A DNA stretch of 64,000 nt from Tyto alba (GCF_018691265.1 NW_024881278.1:2232001-2296000), one strand, 5' to 3'; positions 25,235 through 38,040 are shown, counted from the stretch's first letter. Made by a program: numbers and translations. Notes: generated by a model from the sequence alone, not told the origin.

Positions 25235-25565
25235 AATAATATTTGCATATTCTCTAATCTCTAGCTCTTAAGGCTGTGTTGGCAGTGCTGTGTGTGTTGG
25301 TTTAAAGAGCTGAATGATTATTAGCAGCTGTACCTGATTATGTGCCAATTAATACAGGAGCTCCCACAGAGTTAATATGAAGGTTTTCCTCTCCTCTGCT
25401 GTTCATTTTTATCTATGACTTTGAAAAAAATCTATTAATCACCCCATGCATGTTCTCTCTGTGCTAATACAGTAATTTATTATGGTTATTAGACTGCTAT
25501 AAATCCTGGCTAACTTTGACAGGCCTCGCAATTTTTGATAGAGGATTTATAAGAAACATTTGACA
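25235..25565. promoter_or_regulatory. Candidate developmental enhancer (homeodomain/octamer-rich)
   Basis: ATTTGCAT, the reverse complement of the POU octamer ATGCAAAT, lies at 25241-25248. Downstream are many TAAT/ATTA cores: GATTATTAG near 25315, CCAATTAATAC near 25346, CTATTAATCACC near 25432, and TTTATTATGGTTATTAG near 25477. No simple repeat, transposon or open frame explains the block. The motif density is directly visible; enhancer function and conservation are inference. Confidence 0.35.
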
Positions 25566-26499
25566 AATTGTTTGTAGAAACTAAATGTTCTGTTCTAAAC
25601 CACACATCCCCAGAAGCACCACGTTTACCACTGGTGTCTCATTCTCCAGTGTGCTACTCAAAAGACCCCTCTGTCTCTGTGGCTTCCTATACCGCGGTCC
25701 ATCCTGGTGGACACTAATAACCATAGAGGTACGTAAGTGTACTGACAGGGAACCAAATGCAGAGACAGGTGGATCTGCTGGGGCAGGCCTGGGCTCGTCC
25801 CCCCCAAGTTACACAAGGTGATCAGAAGCTGTGTCCCTCGCAGGGCAGGGCACGCTGGCACCAGAACCAGGCAGCCACCATGGCCACCCCTGAGATTCAC
25901 TTCGATAACTGGGCGCAGGAGACACCTCCTACACATCCCAGCAGGTCCCTGCTCCTGCCTGTGCTTAGAGCAAAACAAAACAAAACCCTTTAGCTGTGAT
26001 TTCTCAGAAGGTCCTAAAAAGGCTTCTGACTGTGAGTTGTCTTAGCTTAGGACCGTCTGCTGTTTTTGAAAACTCTCTTTCTTGTCCTTAGTATATTTTG
26101 TGTAAAACATCAGTGTATAAATATTCTGGGAATTAATGCTCTGTCTCATAGTGGCTGCATGATACAAAGAGAAATATCACCTAGAAATAACCACTGACTT
26201 AAAACTGTAAACTGTTTATTCTCAGCCAGCTGGCTTGTGATATGAGCTACTCTATATTTAAAAGCATAGCTTTCTCCATTTCTTCTCTCAGTTTGGATGG
26301 CTTTTATGGCCTCTTTTTGCAAAAGTCTTTTACTGGGGCAATGATTTGTGGTTCACATAAGCCACCAGGCTCCTGAAATATGACTTTATATTACAGATAA
26401 TATAATTTAACGTGGTTACTGATTACAGCACAATTCTATGAAATAGAATGAAAAGTTTTGCTGGTCTATGAGGCTGTTTTGCTAATCTTGACACATAAA
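25566..26499. other. Noncoding sequence with a GC-richer patch, no gene seen
   Basis: 25690-25980 is richer in G and C than the flanks, so it has frames of 75-106 codons on both strands. None looks like a protein family. An AAAAC repeat follows near 25972-25987. The rest is AT-rich. Confidence 0.6.
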
Positions 26500-26945
26500 T
26501 GAGTTTATTTTGTCAGCTCCTAAAGATCAGCCGTATCGTCCACAGCACACATGCACAATGTATTTGCTGTTAATCCCATGGCTCTTAATCTGTTTTGTGG
26601 TAGCAGCCGTGGTTCAGAACCCAAGCAGAGAAAAACAAGGGTTGAATTTAGTGCAGTCATAAATTGCTTGTTTTTACAGGTGACACACCCATGGCCAGCT
26701 GTTTCCATACGTGGCATTAGACAATGAAGTCTAGAAAACAGCCAGACTACACAATTCAAAAGTAATAACCCTTTTGTAAGATGCACTGTCTCTTCAAGTG
26801 AATATATTAGTGTTATTAATAATAGCCTGATATTAATGCAAAGCTGTGCTGTCACTTGCCACAGAACAATGGCTGAATGTATAACTCCATCGGTTATTAT
26901 ATTACAAGTATGCCTGAAGCCTTATGCTGACAGTAAGTGAAGCAG
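26500..26945. promoter_or_regulatory. Candidate conserved noncoding element
   Basis: Repeat-free sequence with an ATTA cluster at about 26802-26839 (ATATTAG, TTATTAATAATAG, GATATTAATGC) and a TGTTAATCCC core near 26567. A 111-codon frame crosses it on the minus strand (26520-26855) but shows no known domain. The regulatory reading is inferred from motif texture only. Confidence 0.27.
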
Positions 26946-29475
26946 GTATGGGATTTAATGCATTTAACTGAGTAAAAAAAAAAATTTAAAAATCATACCT
27001 TTAATTTAATATATGCATGTTCTTCACCGTGCCAATTACCCACAAATCCACAAAGAACAGCTTGGGCTTCAGGCTATCAGACAGTTTATTCAGGATTATT
27101 CTTATGGATGATAGCACTCCATGGTTTCCAAAACAGTCTTGTTCATTACATTGCTTTCTGCTAACAGGATTTCTGCAAGGTACCCCTTTCACATATTTTT
27201 GGGGGGCATCTCTAAACCATGAGAAATACCAGAAAACTGCCACAAGAGTGATTTCAGCATCATAGGTAAAACAAATATGCAAAAAATGCATTTGTTCTGA
27301 CACTGTCTGCAGTCCTTTCATCAAGGAAAACATTTGCTCAGCCAGGAATGAATGAATGGAAGCTGAAGGGGAAAAAAGACCTGTTCAGAATTAACCCAAT
27401 TTTCCAGCTTATTTTTTAACACAAAGTGAAAATAAATAATCATCACCTTATATAAATCTGAGGACTCAGTTATTTTCACTTAATCAGGGTTACAGAAGTT
27501 TATGCTAGTTGAAAATTATACCTGTTATGTTTATCTGAGTCTGTAGTCTTCCAGAAACATATTCCAGATTTCTGAATAGGCTGAGTACCCTGGAGTGCTG
27601 AGGGCATCCAAATGCTCCAGTTGGATCATTTGCAGCAATTAGCAAACAGACCCTCTGTCAGAGTAGACCAAATCCCAGTCTCGCGTCACGGTGTTGCTAA
27701 CACAGGAGATGTCTGAAATGTTGATCTGGAGTGCAAAGTTTACAAATTTAAGGTTCCAGTGGCCCAATTTTTTGCTGTTTTAAGGCTAAAAACATTAAGC
27801 AGTAAGGGATTCAGCCCCTTACTCTGTCATTCTCACGTAAGTTCTGTGTTTCTTCAGGTAGCCTGTCAAGCCATCTGGTTTCCAGGGGCCATGCCAGGAG
27901 TTTATCTTTATTGTACAATATGCTGAGAAGATAAGGGACTGGGTCACAACAACATCCGAAACACCACATTTATTAAGCATATTTGCCACCGCAATCTTGT
28001 TGCCATTGGCTTTTTCCTGTGCAGTTCTACAGAACTCATAAAACTGTTCTTAAATATTGACCCATTTTATTTGCCTAGTTGGCTCATTTTGTTCTAAAAT
28101 AATCAATAATGTATTCACCTGGCAAAACATTTCCTCAAACATTTCCTAACTGGCCAGTAAAAGATCAATGTTGAAAGGTTTGTTTTCTGCATTACAGCTC
28201 TAACTAATGGTTTGCTTATTCAGAAAAAAAAAAAAACATGCAGAAAGGTTTGGTCTTACCTAGCAAGCTAGGTTGTGAAAGATTGTGCTTTTTGAAATTG
28301 CGGCTGGAAGTTGAAATGGCTCAGGAGTGTTCCACTGAAATACAATTATGGTGAAAAAGAGGTTCTTGGAATGAAAAGCTGTGCTCTGTCAAAAATGTTT
28401 GGTTTCACTTAGGAAGTGAGATCAAAATATTTTGCCTCAGGTTAAGTAAACTGGTATTGCAATATTTGGTTTTTGAGGCAGTCAAAATATTAGCATCATC
28501 ATAGTACCAACATGCAACTGTCTGGCAAAACACCTCAGCCTGCAGAGAGGAACTATACCTCCTACAGGTCAATGCAACAATCCAGTAACTAAACCAAGGT
28601 AAAACGTTTCAGTGTGGTTCTGCAAACAGAAATTAATTTTTATTTGAAATACATTAAATCACTTCAGGCTAAAGTCCTGAAAGGTAATATTTGGACATTT
28701 CCATCTGAAGATTTTTTGAATTGTGGTTCTGGATTTAAGTTTAACAGTTGTCATGTTTTAGTGTGCATTTATTTTCAAATGCAATCATCTTCCATAGTAA
28801 AATAAACTAATTTTTTAAGATTTATAGTATATGAATCTATTTATCGTAATCCAATAAACTAAACTAGCTTAAACGTAAGGTAAAGTGTTTTGATTGTCTC
28901 CCATACATATCTAGACTGCTTTAACAAACTTGATGGGATTAAGTGCAATGTTTTGTTGTTAGAGAAAAAAAAAAAAAATCTGCCCATTGTTTTTCCTGGC
29001 AAGAGTCTTTCAGTTTCTAAATCACATCTTATTCTGCAAAAGCACATGCTTCATAGCCTACTATTTATTTACATTTCACAAAGGATACGTGACCAGAAAG
29101 GAAAAATGTGTTCTCTCTGCAGTGTCCTTACTGAGGCAAGAGGGGTTGTTCAGTAAGAGCTTTGAACTTTCTTTTCTGCAGATAAAGGACCCTGTTAATA
29201 AAGATAACATATTCAAAGACAAGGTTAAGGCCTGTGCTTAGGTTGACCAAGAAGTTTTTATTGAGCACCTCAGCTCTATAAACACTCAGCAAAAGCAGGA
29301 GAGGGAGAATAATGCTGGTCACTCCCAAGTCTGCAAAATCAAATGTCTCAATAAAAGCAGGTGCCATCACCTGGGATTTCTTAGTTATTAAACGTTAGGA
29401 AAAGCCATAACACACAAAAATAGCAAAATCTGCTGCTTTAGTGTGTGAGGATATGATCCAAAACAAATGGTGAAG
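26946..29475. other. Noncoding AT-rich sequence, no gene seen
   Basis: Frames of up to 110 codons (27001-27333, minus) have no recognised domain. A short (GAAT)n run sits near 27346. No RNA gene or interspersed repeat is recognised. Confidence 0.65.
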
Positions 29476-29938
29476 TGTCTGGAGAGGACGAGACAATGTC
29501 AGGTGACGTGAGGGGAGGAGGTGGCAGCCATTTTCTGTCAGGCTGGAGGCCCTTCCTGGCAAGGCCTTCTCAACCGCCTGGCATGGTGGCTCCCTCTCTC
29601 CCTCCCACTGCTGTCCCTGTTTCCATCCCCCCCTCAGATCTGTTACCCTGGGGGCTGATGGCAGGCAGCAAAACACCCCAGAGAACTGACTAAAACCTCC
29701 TCTCAGGCTGAGGACACGGCCCCCATGAGGGATGACTGTGCTGAGGAGAGGCAGTCAGGTCACTGCTTGGAACTCAGGGGAGGTGGACTCGGTCAGATGG
29801 ACACCCTCACCTCAGAGGTTGCCATGCGAAGGTCAAGACTTTAAAAGATGGTGAAGACTTTGGAAGTTCTCAGATTTAACTGTCCAACCGGGGGCACCCT
29901 GGCAGGTGCAGAGCTGCTATGCTCTGAAGAAATGCCTT

Positions 29939-29944
29939 TATAAA
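29939..29944 (+). promoter_or_regulatory. TATA box candidate of the putative LTR
   Basis: TATAAA stands in a GC-richer context downstream of a CTCTGAAGAAATGCC stretch. Its significance depends on the LTR call. Confidence 0.4.
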
Positions 29945-30160
29945 CATGGTCTCGAATCAGGGGCTTTGAAATTTAGGCAATCACAGGAAAAAAACTGCGT
30001 AGAAAAGAAGTATATATCCGTATCCTGCTTGCTTGCCTCTGAATAGCTAATGCTATTGAGTGCTCACCTCAGTCCCCGTGTGCTCTTTGATGGCCGCCTC
30101 TCCGAAGCGCCAGCTCTCATGGCTGAAGTGGAAGATTGCTGCACCACATTTCTGCTGGGA

Positions 30161-30166
30161 AATAAA
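30161..30166 (+). terminator. Polyadenylation signal candidate of the putative LTR
   Basis: AATAAA is followed by GCTTTTTCTCCCTGTTTGG, a T/GT-rich downstream element as expected for a functional cleavage signal. Its spacing of 217 bp from the TATA box fits an LTR. Confidence 0.45.
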
Positions 30167-31124
30167 TGCTTTTTCTCCCTGTTTGGTCTGGACTGACATC
30201 TGTAGATAGTGTATTGTGGAAATAATCTGGGGTTACGGCTCATGATGAAACAGAAATGACTGGGCAGACCCTGAATCCCTATTATACTGGGAAACATCCC
30301 CCCTTCCCTCTGTCAACTATGGCTTACCCAAGAAAAAAGTATTCTCCTGTGACTGCAAGGATACCTGAAAGTTCTGCACAGGGCCTATCCGCAAAGGGAC
30401 AGTCGGGGGTTTTATTAAAAAAACCGCAAAGTTTTAAATTTAAGGGAGATCAGTTAGACTGCATTTAGAGTTTGCTGACTACCACATTAGACTGCTGGTA
30501 TTATTTATTTTTTGCCTCATTTCACTCTGCTTCAGTTCCCAAGTTAGCGCTGTTTAACTTCAGAATAAATGTCTATATGGAAAAATTATAATTTCATCTA
30601 CTTTATAAACCAGCAAGGTTTCCTGTGTGCTCCTGTGCAGAGAAACATTTGGGTGTCAAGTTTCAGGGTTTTTTTTATGCCAGAGATCTGTTTATCAGAT
30701 ACATTGAAAGGAACCTACTTTGGGGCAACTTAACCCTGATTTAAACTCTGACAGCATCAAACAGTAGGGCAGGAGCAGATACATCACACAGATTTCTTCT
30801 ATAACTTTAGGGTTTTATTTTTTTTAAATTTTATTTAAATACATTCTCAACATTTTGTTTCTATCCTTCCTGATGCATCTTTGCCTATTACTCTTTCATT
30901 AGCTTTGCCACTCTGATTTTGAGCCACCTACTCCAGTCTGCTAACACTCCAAAATGATTTCTACCTTTTTCTGACTGTAGTGTTGCTGTTACCAGCAACA
31001 GCCTCATCATTTACTCTGCACTAAAAGACAGGAAAGGTTCAGCCCCTGGGTAAGTTTTCTGGCTCCTCACTCTAATAACTAGTGCCACTAACACAATAAA
31101 ATTTTATATCATTTTTATTGGATC

Positions 31125-31146
31125 CCTCCTAGAGAATTATAGGAGG
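31125..31146. repeat. Short inverted repeat
   Basis: CCTCCTA (31125-31131) pairs exactly with TAGGAGG (31140-31146) across an 8-nt AT-rich loop. Confidence 0.5.
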
Positions 31147-31331
31147 AGCGCTGGCTTGTAGAGCAGATGTGTGAAGCTGCAGACAGAATTGCGTTTCCTT
31201 CTGCCACAAATTGTTCTGTATTGTCCCCTGTTGACTAGGAAATTTAACACACTGTCACTGTACATCACATCTGTATTAAAATCATTGTTAACATAAACAC
31301 ATTATCTCCCTTTACCTTTTTTCCCCCTCTG

Positions 31332-31347
31332 TTTTTTTTTTTTTTTT
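31332..31347. repeat. Poly(T) tract
   Basis: About 16 consecutive T. Confidence 0.9.
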
Positions 31348-32474
31348 AATAACAAACTGACTTTACTTCCTCTACATTTCTCTCTTCCTCACCCCCAAAA
31401 TAGATTTTCCCTCTGGTCCCAGTATTCCCTGGAACTGAGCCAGCTCCAGAAGTTTGATGCTGGCTTTTAACTGCAGTCCTGAGAGTAAAGCAGAATACAG
31501 GGGAGATGGGGAAATGTCAGTAAGAATCTGCTGCTTCTAACTAAATAAAAAAAAATTCGGCACTATATTTCTTGATGGCTTTTTTCTACCCAACAACTGT
31601 TGCCTCCAAGCAGAAGAGAAATAAGTCACTGTCTAGATCTAGATAAGAAATTAAAGAGAAAAGCTCTGTCTCTGAGCTGCAGAAAGTTGCCAGAAGCTTT
31701 TGATCTCTAGCCTGGGTTGATGCCCTGCTTTTGCTTCAGCTGTGAGTGCTCTGTAACCTTGTACTTCACTGGGTCACTGCAGCCCCTCTGGTTTTCAGGC
31801 TGCTGAATAAACCAGCACCCAGCTGCTGATTAACACAGAAAACAAAGACATCAGAGACAGCACTTGTATTTGCAGGCAAATACAAGCTTATTTTGCTCAT
31901 TTTCCTAGCTGAGGGGAGACGATGTGTCAAGGTAACACAAATCCTCCAAGGAAACATACTTACCTTTCAGAAATAAATGATTTCTGAGGGATGGGGCCAC
32001 ACTAGCTGCAGCTACTCTGCTCCTTGGCTTATGGCTGCACAGCACAGTCCATGCCTTGGAAAGCAGGAAAGCAAGACTCTCCTCTGCTTGAAACATCTTG
32101 CATAGACATGGTGCAAAACCCTACAGGATTGCTCAGGGCTGTGGCTGTACCATCGTCCCCAACCAACAACAGTGTTGCCTTCTGCCATCCTCGCAGAGAG
32201 GCACTGCCATACCACTGAAATATTTGGGTATTGTGCCAAGTTGGGAACGCAGGTGACATAGACAATAACAAGGGGAAGCTGATGGGATTATGACTGAAAA
32301 TCACATCAGTAATAAAAATGACAGGGGTAGTCACAAGCCCTCTAAGGGGGTCTGTTTTATTTGTGTTTTCTTATGCTGCTTGGAAAGCATAATGAAATTA
32401 GCTTTTGCCATTAAGATAAACCAACTCTGTGGTGGTGCTGTCAGCTGTACTAACTAAAAGTCAGCCTCGAAGTC

Positions 32475-32600
32475 CTTAAAGCTTGTCTACACTTGAAAAT
32501 TAATTCGGTTTGAGGTAACATATAAATTAAATTGCAGCAGCTATTCCACCTAACTTAAGATATTAATTTTTGAATAACAGTGCCTTTGAACTTGTATCAA
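32475..32600. mobile_element. Possible ancient DNA-transposon remnant
   Basis: CTTGTCTACACTTGAAAATT near 32483 followed by TTCGGTTTGAGGTAACA-like sequence resembles the termini of old hAT-like nonautonomous elements that I recall from reptile and bird genomes. The matching far terminus (a GTGTAGACAAG-like word) is not found nearby, so only one end would be preserved. The identification rests on memory of a motif. Confidence 0.3.
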
Positions 32601-34974
32601 ATTGAAACAAATAGAGCAGTCGATTCTTTGCCCTGTCCTGAACTAAGAGATCTCTGCATAGGAAATGATTCAGGGATATCTCTTGCTAAGTATCCCCGTG
32701 CACAGACGAGCCTTCAGATGGCTGAATGACAGCCGCCCTCCTTTCTGTGTGCTTCTCTGTGTTGTGCCTCACCAGCTGAGCTGAAGCTGCAAGCAACAGA
32801 TGATCCATTTCTGCAAACAATGTGCTGAGCTAAATTGATATAGATTATAGTTATTAAATTTTTAAGGACCTGTAGTGTTTCTGAAAGGCTGCTGTTACAG
32901 TATAAAGCCTAAATAAAAAAACCTTAAACCCGGACTAAAACTTTTCTAAGAAAACTAAAGTATTTTAAAAATATTTTATAAACAAGCAAGTTTGATATAA
33001 AGAGAGAAGACTGGGAACATTTGGGGTATTTTTTCTTTATGTGCATTGTAGGAATAGAATTATCAACCAGTTTAAGAAATGGCTAGAAAATGAACGTTAG
33101 GGAATATAACAAATTCCTGTTACCATCAAGGGTGTTCTTGCAATTCAATTCCAAGAGTCCACAATATCCAAGATCGTTTGGAAATGTCAGACTACCTGAA
33201 GAGCACAAAACAAAGTTCTCGGTCTTCCTTCCTTTCATATCCTGCTCTCCCAGCCACGTGTTTAAGACTGAATGCTTTCCTAATGCTTGCTAGAAGAATA
33301 AAAATAGAAGCTTAACAACGTTGGAGCTGGGGAAACATATCTAAGACAAGGTCTAGAGAGGACACAGAACAGAGCAACGTAACATGAACAGCTTGACCCT
33401 CATTGCCTAATTTGGATGATGTGCACAAGGTAGAAAGATGCTGTTTGAAAGGAAAGGTTGTCCCCACTCAAAGGAACATACGTGGGAGAAATAAATGGTA
33501 TTTCAGATGTTCTCCAGGTTTTTTTATAGACGTCTCTCAGAGCATAGTTCCAGGTTGGCCCTTGGATTTTTTTGGCATCTCCAGCTGGGAAAGCCAGTGA
33601 GATCGGGAGTTTTATTCAGGATCTTAAATGAAGAATCATTCATTACCTGTGTAAGGGAAGGGATCATAGTGATTCCCTCATCTATTTAAGCAAAGATTTT
33701 GAAGAATGTTGAAGGAAAATGGTAAATGGAGAGCCATGCCTAGCAAAAAATATTCTTCACGTGAAAAGAAATTATTTGGCATCCCTTGCAAGGGAGTCTG
33801 ACTATTCTGCTTCACCTCTCTGACCAGGTGAAAATAACATCATTTTTCCCCTTCTTCACGGAAAAGAAAATTAGGAGTGCAGTCTGAATGGAAATGGACT
33901 TTCCTTGCTGTTAAATACAAAACACTTTAATCATAATCTACTCTCAACAAAATTGCAGCCTGATTTCCTACTTGGCTGCCATCTATTTTTGACGGGAGTC
34001 CTCCAGCATTTTTTGTTAGAGGTCTGCAATGGATTTCCCCCTGAGCAATTGGCTGACAGTTCAAACAATGCCACCTTCCTACAATACAAATGGAAACCTC
34101 TGCGCTCTGTAGGGGACACTGCTAAAGCAAGAGTTGCCTTCCATTCAGTTATTACAGTGCAATATTCACAAAGTAGTCAAGAGAGATATCAAATACTAAT
34201 AAACAAGCCCTAGAAATACCACGGTAAGACAACTTCCTTCATATATCCTATTCTTTTCTCTTGTTCTGTCCCTCCCTTCATTTTCTTATGCTTTTCTCAA
34301 GTAAGATGTTTATTACTCTGGATGGTCTTGTATAGATGGTGCCTGGGGGAGCAAGAAGCAGAGAGTCACTCTGTCATGGGCACCACAGGGCTGCTGGACC
34401 TCCAGTGAACTACTGTGCCTCCAGTAAAGGATATCATCCCTCTGTGAAGCTAGGAGATCTCAGGTGGTGATTTTCCATACTCAAAATGCAGTCACAAAAG
34501 TTTCCCATGTCATCAAATTAATTGGTGGGGGGAGGAACACCACATATTATTGCTCAGAGGAAAATTTCAGAGAGGACTCCTACACACGCCGGTACATGTA
34601 TGTGTACATGTATGTGTGAGCATGTGTGCAAACACACAGAGCAGGACCACACAGTTGTTTTCCAACCTGACCTGAAGGAAAATGCAGCATGAAATTGGCA
34701 GTGGTCATCCAGCTGGGATGAGGTGTTCCTCCTGCTGATATCCAACTGCTTGCTTGAAAATGAACTGCTTCGTAGTAGAAACGCTCCGCAGCTGGAAACC
34801 ATGAACAAGTCAAAGCAAATAAACAATCCCAAAATTAGGTTTAAACCAGAGAATAAAAATCAAACATCATTTGAAAGCGTACTAAAATTGGCTGGTGTCT
34901 AAGAGAGTGTTTGGTAGCTCAGCACTTCTGTGCTGCACTTCAGAAATTACAGAGAGAAACAGAGAAACAGTCTT
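32601..34974. other. Noncoding sequence, no gene seen
   Basis: Frames of up to 102 codons (33905-34213, plus) have no known domain. A TG-rich microsatellite lies at 34592-34630. No exon or RNA gene is recognised. Confidence 0.65.
34592..34630. repeat. (GTACATGTATGT)n / TG-rich microsatellite
   Basis: Alternating purine-pyrimidine units of GTACATGTATGT occur twice, decaying into GAGCATGTGTGC. The composition is prone to Z-DNA and slippage. Confidence 0.85.
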
Positions 34975-35235
34975 AGATGAAGCAATAAATAATGGACACT
35001 TTCAACACATAATTTGCATTTGAATTAACTAGGCTGGCTAAATTAATTCATCCATTATGAAAGGAAAATTTTACTGTCTATATTTTCAGACTCCCTACTG
35101 TGCTAAGTTAAATGGGTATTGAGGCAGGGACTACTGACTTCATAGAAATAGCTACTAAATTAGTTTCCTCTCAATTACCATTTAGTTCACGCTAACAATT
35201 TGGAAGCCTAATGCTGATAGAAATAATTGTCCCAG
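34975..35235. promoter_or_regulatory. Candidate conserved noncoding element with octamer motif
   Basis: ATTTGCAT (35012-35019), an octamer complement, is followed by TTGAATTAACTAGG, TAAATTAATTCATCC and CCATTATGAAAG. Further on are CTCAATTACCATTTAG and CTAATGCTGATAG. There is no repeat or useful frame. Function is inferred. Confidence 0.3.
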
Positions 35236-37904
35236 GGCCTTGTCTTCTTTCCACTGTTCGTACTGGTGAGAGTGTACAGCTATGATGGCACTTTTGGGTG
35301 ATATGGGACTCACTCAAAGGTTTTTGTCTGAAACATTTTTTCCAGGCCTCTCTACCCAAAAGGGTTAAGTCATGTAGCCAAGGTTATTTTGTATTAAATA
35401 TCAATTTAAGCGTCTGGGAAGGCTGAGGGGTGATTTCTTTGCAACTTTATTTGAATTGTTCCCTTGAGAAAATTTCAACTGATCTTAAAATAGATGGCCA
35501 ACGTAATATATGACAATAGGTTATTAATTATATAGCTTATAGCATCAAGGGATATCTGGAGGAAGACGTAAGCTTGGAGACTTAGAGAGTAGTCAATAGA
35601 TTATATTGTCCTTAATAATACATTAACATTGTGTTTTCAGTTATACATAAGTTACATTTTCATGAACTGTACCATCAGGATTTTCAAAATCATGCTCAAA
35701 AATGCCGAAAGCCTTTGAAGAAAGGGAGAAGTATTGTCATCTCCCCTCTGCAAACAAACAGCGGCAGAAGAGGGAACCGATCTCATAATTCAAATCATGT
35801 TCAGAGCAAGGTCACGTCCCTCTGCCCACACCACTTCAGAAAAGATATACCACAGCAAAAACAAAGTCTGCCCCAGGCTTCCCAAGGGACACGCTGCGGG
35901 CTAAGGGACAGGATCCAAGTAGCAGTGCTTCGACGGGAGCATGGCTCACCAGCAAAAGCTATTTTAATTACTGACACTCTCTGCTGGCGTCTGGAGAAAA
36001 CTTGTTCTGGTTGGGGAACAGGAACAAGCAAGTGATGGACGGCTACCTGGCAGCACTGCCCTTCACTAGTGAAGCTTTTAACACCTTCTCGGGAGTCACA
36101 GATAAGAGAGAGGCTTCCACCAGGTACCTCAATTCATACAGCCAGGTAGGGGTGGGATGGATTTTGGCAGAACAGTGATGTTCTCCCAGAACGGCTGTGT
36201 TGTAAAGCAGAAGCTGTGCCTGTAGCTGACACCTTTGCAAGTTTTGTGCCCCACACCCCAGTCTACCTCCTTCCTATCCCCAGGAAAACATAATACATTA
36301 CATCATCACTTTTTTTTTTTTTTTTTTTTATCCTTTCATTTTTTCATAATGGAGAAAAAAAAAAATGATGGCAGTCCTTGTGGTGCCAGAATATTACTCC
36401 ACCAGCCCATAGAGTTCCTTGACTCCATATGGACCATAACGGTGGCGTGAGGAGGAGGAAGGCAGAAAACAGGAGGGGAATAACTTAGTGCTACACTCCT
36501 TGCAACAGGACTATGATCCACCGTCTGGAGAGCTCTGGCACCAAGAGCAAACAACTAGAAACAATTAAGCTTTTTCTTTAGACTGCCATGATGAAACAAG
36601 CTGCATGAATCGATGCCTACTAAAGCCTCCCAGATAGTTTCCACTGTCCTTCCTCGGTGTCTATCGATTTCTTCCATGCAGAAAGCAAACCGCTTTGCAT
36701 CAGAAAACCACAGAAAGTCCAAAGGAACCGTCTCCTTCCCCGTCTGCTTATGACATTGAGAAGATGGGATCAGGCTTTCTGATGGTCTGTCCTTGCTGCC
36801 TATGTCACTTCAATACCAAACAGGATATTGTGTATATATTTTTTCAGCATTAAACATAAGAGGCAAGATATGTTGTTCTGTAAGTCACATCCTTCAAGAT
36901 CTAAATCCGTTTACAGAATTGCTAAGGTTTCTTCCCTTCCTTTTAGTTCCAGAGGAGATTAAAAAATTTACATCTAAGCAGAGTGAATTTGAACACCGTA
37001 ACAGGATGGGACTTAAAATATTGATTTTCTTATTAGTGGAAGGTTACAGCACAAAGAATCCACTGCATGCAGAGCAAGGATAGATTGAAATCCTCTAGAG
37101 CTGCTAACGCCCTGGAACCTTACAGGGCAACTCTGAAAAGTATTCACTAAATGAGAAGCATAGAAATTACCTGAGTGAATACAATTAAGCTACCTGAAAT
37201 GATTGGCAAATGATTGACTGACAACGGCCATCTTTAAACTAAGAGCAAACTCTGACTGCACTTGGGTGGAAAACGAGTGGAGCGGATTGCAGCTAAAGGG
37301 AGCGTCACCTTCCCAGCCAGAGGCTGATGGTGATAAAAGGGATGTTGAGGCACATCATAGCTACAAGTCTGCATTTTTAAATTTTTGCGAGCTGATACAA
37401 ATCAGAGAGCCCTTTAGGGAAGCATTCTCAAGTACTGGGCAATTCAGTTATCAAAGATAAGAAAGAATAAAAATATCTCACAATCGCAATTATGAGGATA
37501 GGCTTTCTTCAAGATTCATTCAAATTTTCAAAGATTAAATATATAACATACATTAAAAATTATTTATGCATTCCTTGAACCTTCTAATCAAGGAAAAAAA
37601 TTCTGCATTTCCTAAGCTAATACGAGTAAGGCAGTTTCCTTTCATATTCTGAGCATTTCAGAAAATTAATTCTGTATTTCCAAAAAGGTCATTTATATGG
37701 GATGAGTGACAGGTGCCACAAACCTACCTGTAAATCAGTTCAGCTCACCTGAAAGCAAAGCAAAACAATTCATCCTGGTCAAGTATAATTATCTGCTGGA
37801 GCAGGATACATCATTTTGCATTTATTATTATTAACAATACCACAGAAGCGCTAAATTCAACAGCACTTTTGATTAGTGTGAGGTCATACACAGCTCTTCC
37901 CTCC
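35236..37904. other. Noncoding sequence, no gene seen
   Basis: A 134-codon frame at 35631-36035 (plus) is the longest. Its composition (basic and glutamine/serine-rich, no motif) and the absence of splice or start context give no reason to call it a gene. A T20 tract lies at 36310-36329. Confidence 0.6.
36310..36329. repeat. Poly(T) tract
   Basis: About 20 consecutive T, followed by a T-rich and then an A-rich segment (36354-36364). Confidence 0.9.
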
Positions 37905-38040
37905 CAAGTGCTTCCGTCTCCTGGAGTTTACAACATGATCATTACAATGTGATAATTTTATTATTATTGGTACTGTGATAGCAATTAATTTACAGTTACG
38001 AATGAACAAATTACAGAGTCCAGTGATAGATTAGCAGGAC
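37905..38040. promoter_or_regulatory. Candidate conserved noncoding element (small)
   Basis: A compact run of ATTACAATG, GATAATTTTATTATTATTGG and GCAATTAATTTACAG, without transposon or homopolymer character. It is homeodomain-core rich. Function is inferred. Confidence 0.25.

Larger units (their letters stand above)
29476..30242 (+). mobile_element. Candidate degraded solo LTR, family unknown
   Basis: A GC-rich block starts with TGTCTGGAG and could end at ...GGCTCA, giving TG...CA ends about 767 bp apart. It contains a TATAAA at 29939-29944 and an AATAAA followed by a T-rich run at 30161-30166, 217 bp downstream. That order and spacing are those of a U3-R-U5 unit. No clean target-site duplication is found: the flanks share only a loose TGGTGAAG/TGATGAAA resemblance. 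Boundaries are therefore tentative. An alternative is a fortuitous GC-rich unique region or an unrelated transcript end. Confidence 0.4.
30243..32474. other. Noncoding sequence, no gene seen
   Basis: The longest frames are 70-101 codons around 30256-30468 and 32029-32334, with no known domain. A T16 tract lies at 31332-31347 and a short inverted repeat at 31125-31146. Nothing else is identified. Confidence 0.65.

Noticed and set aside
29468..30250. TGGTGAAG/TGATGAAA as target-site duplication of the second LTR candidate
   Set aside because: Only 6 of 8 positions match and 8 bp is not a usual retroviral duplication length.
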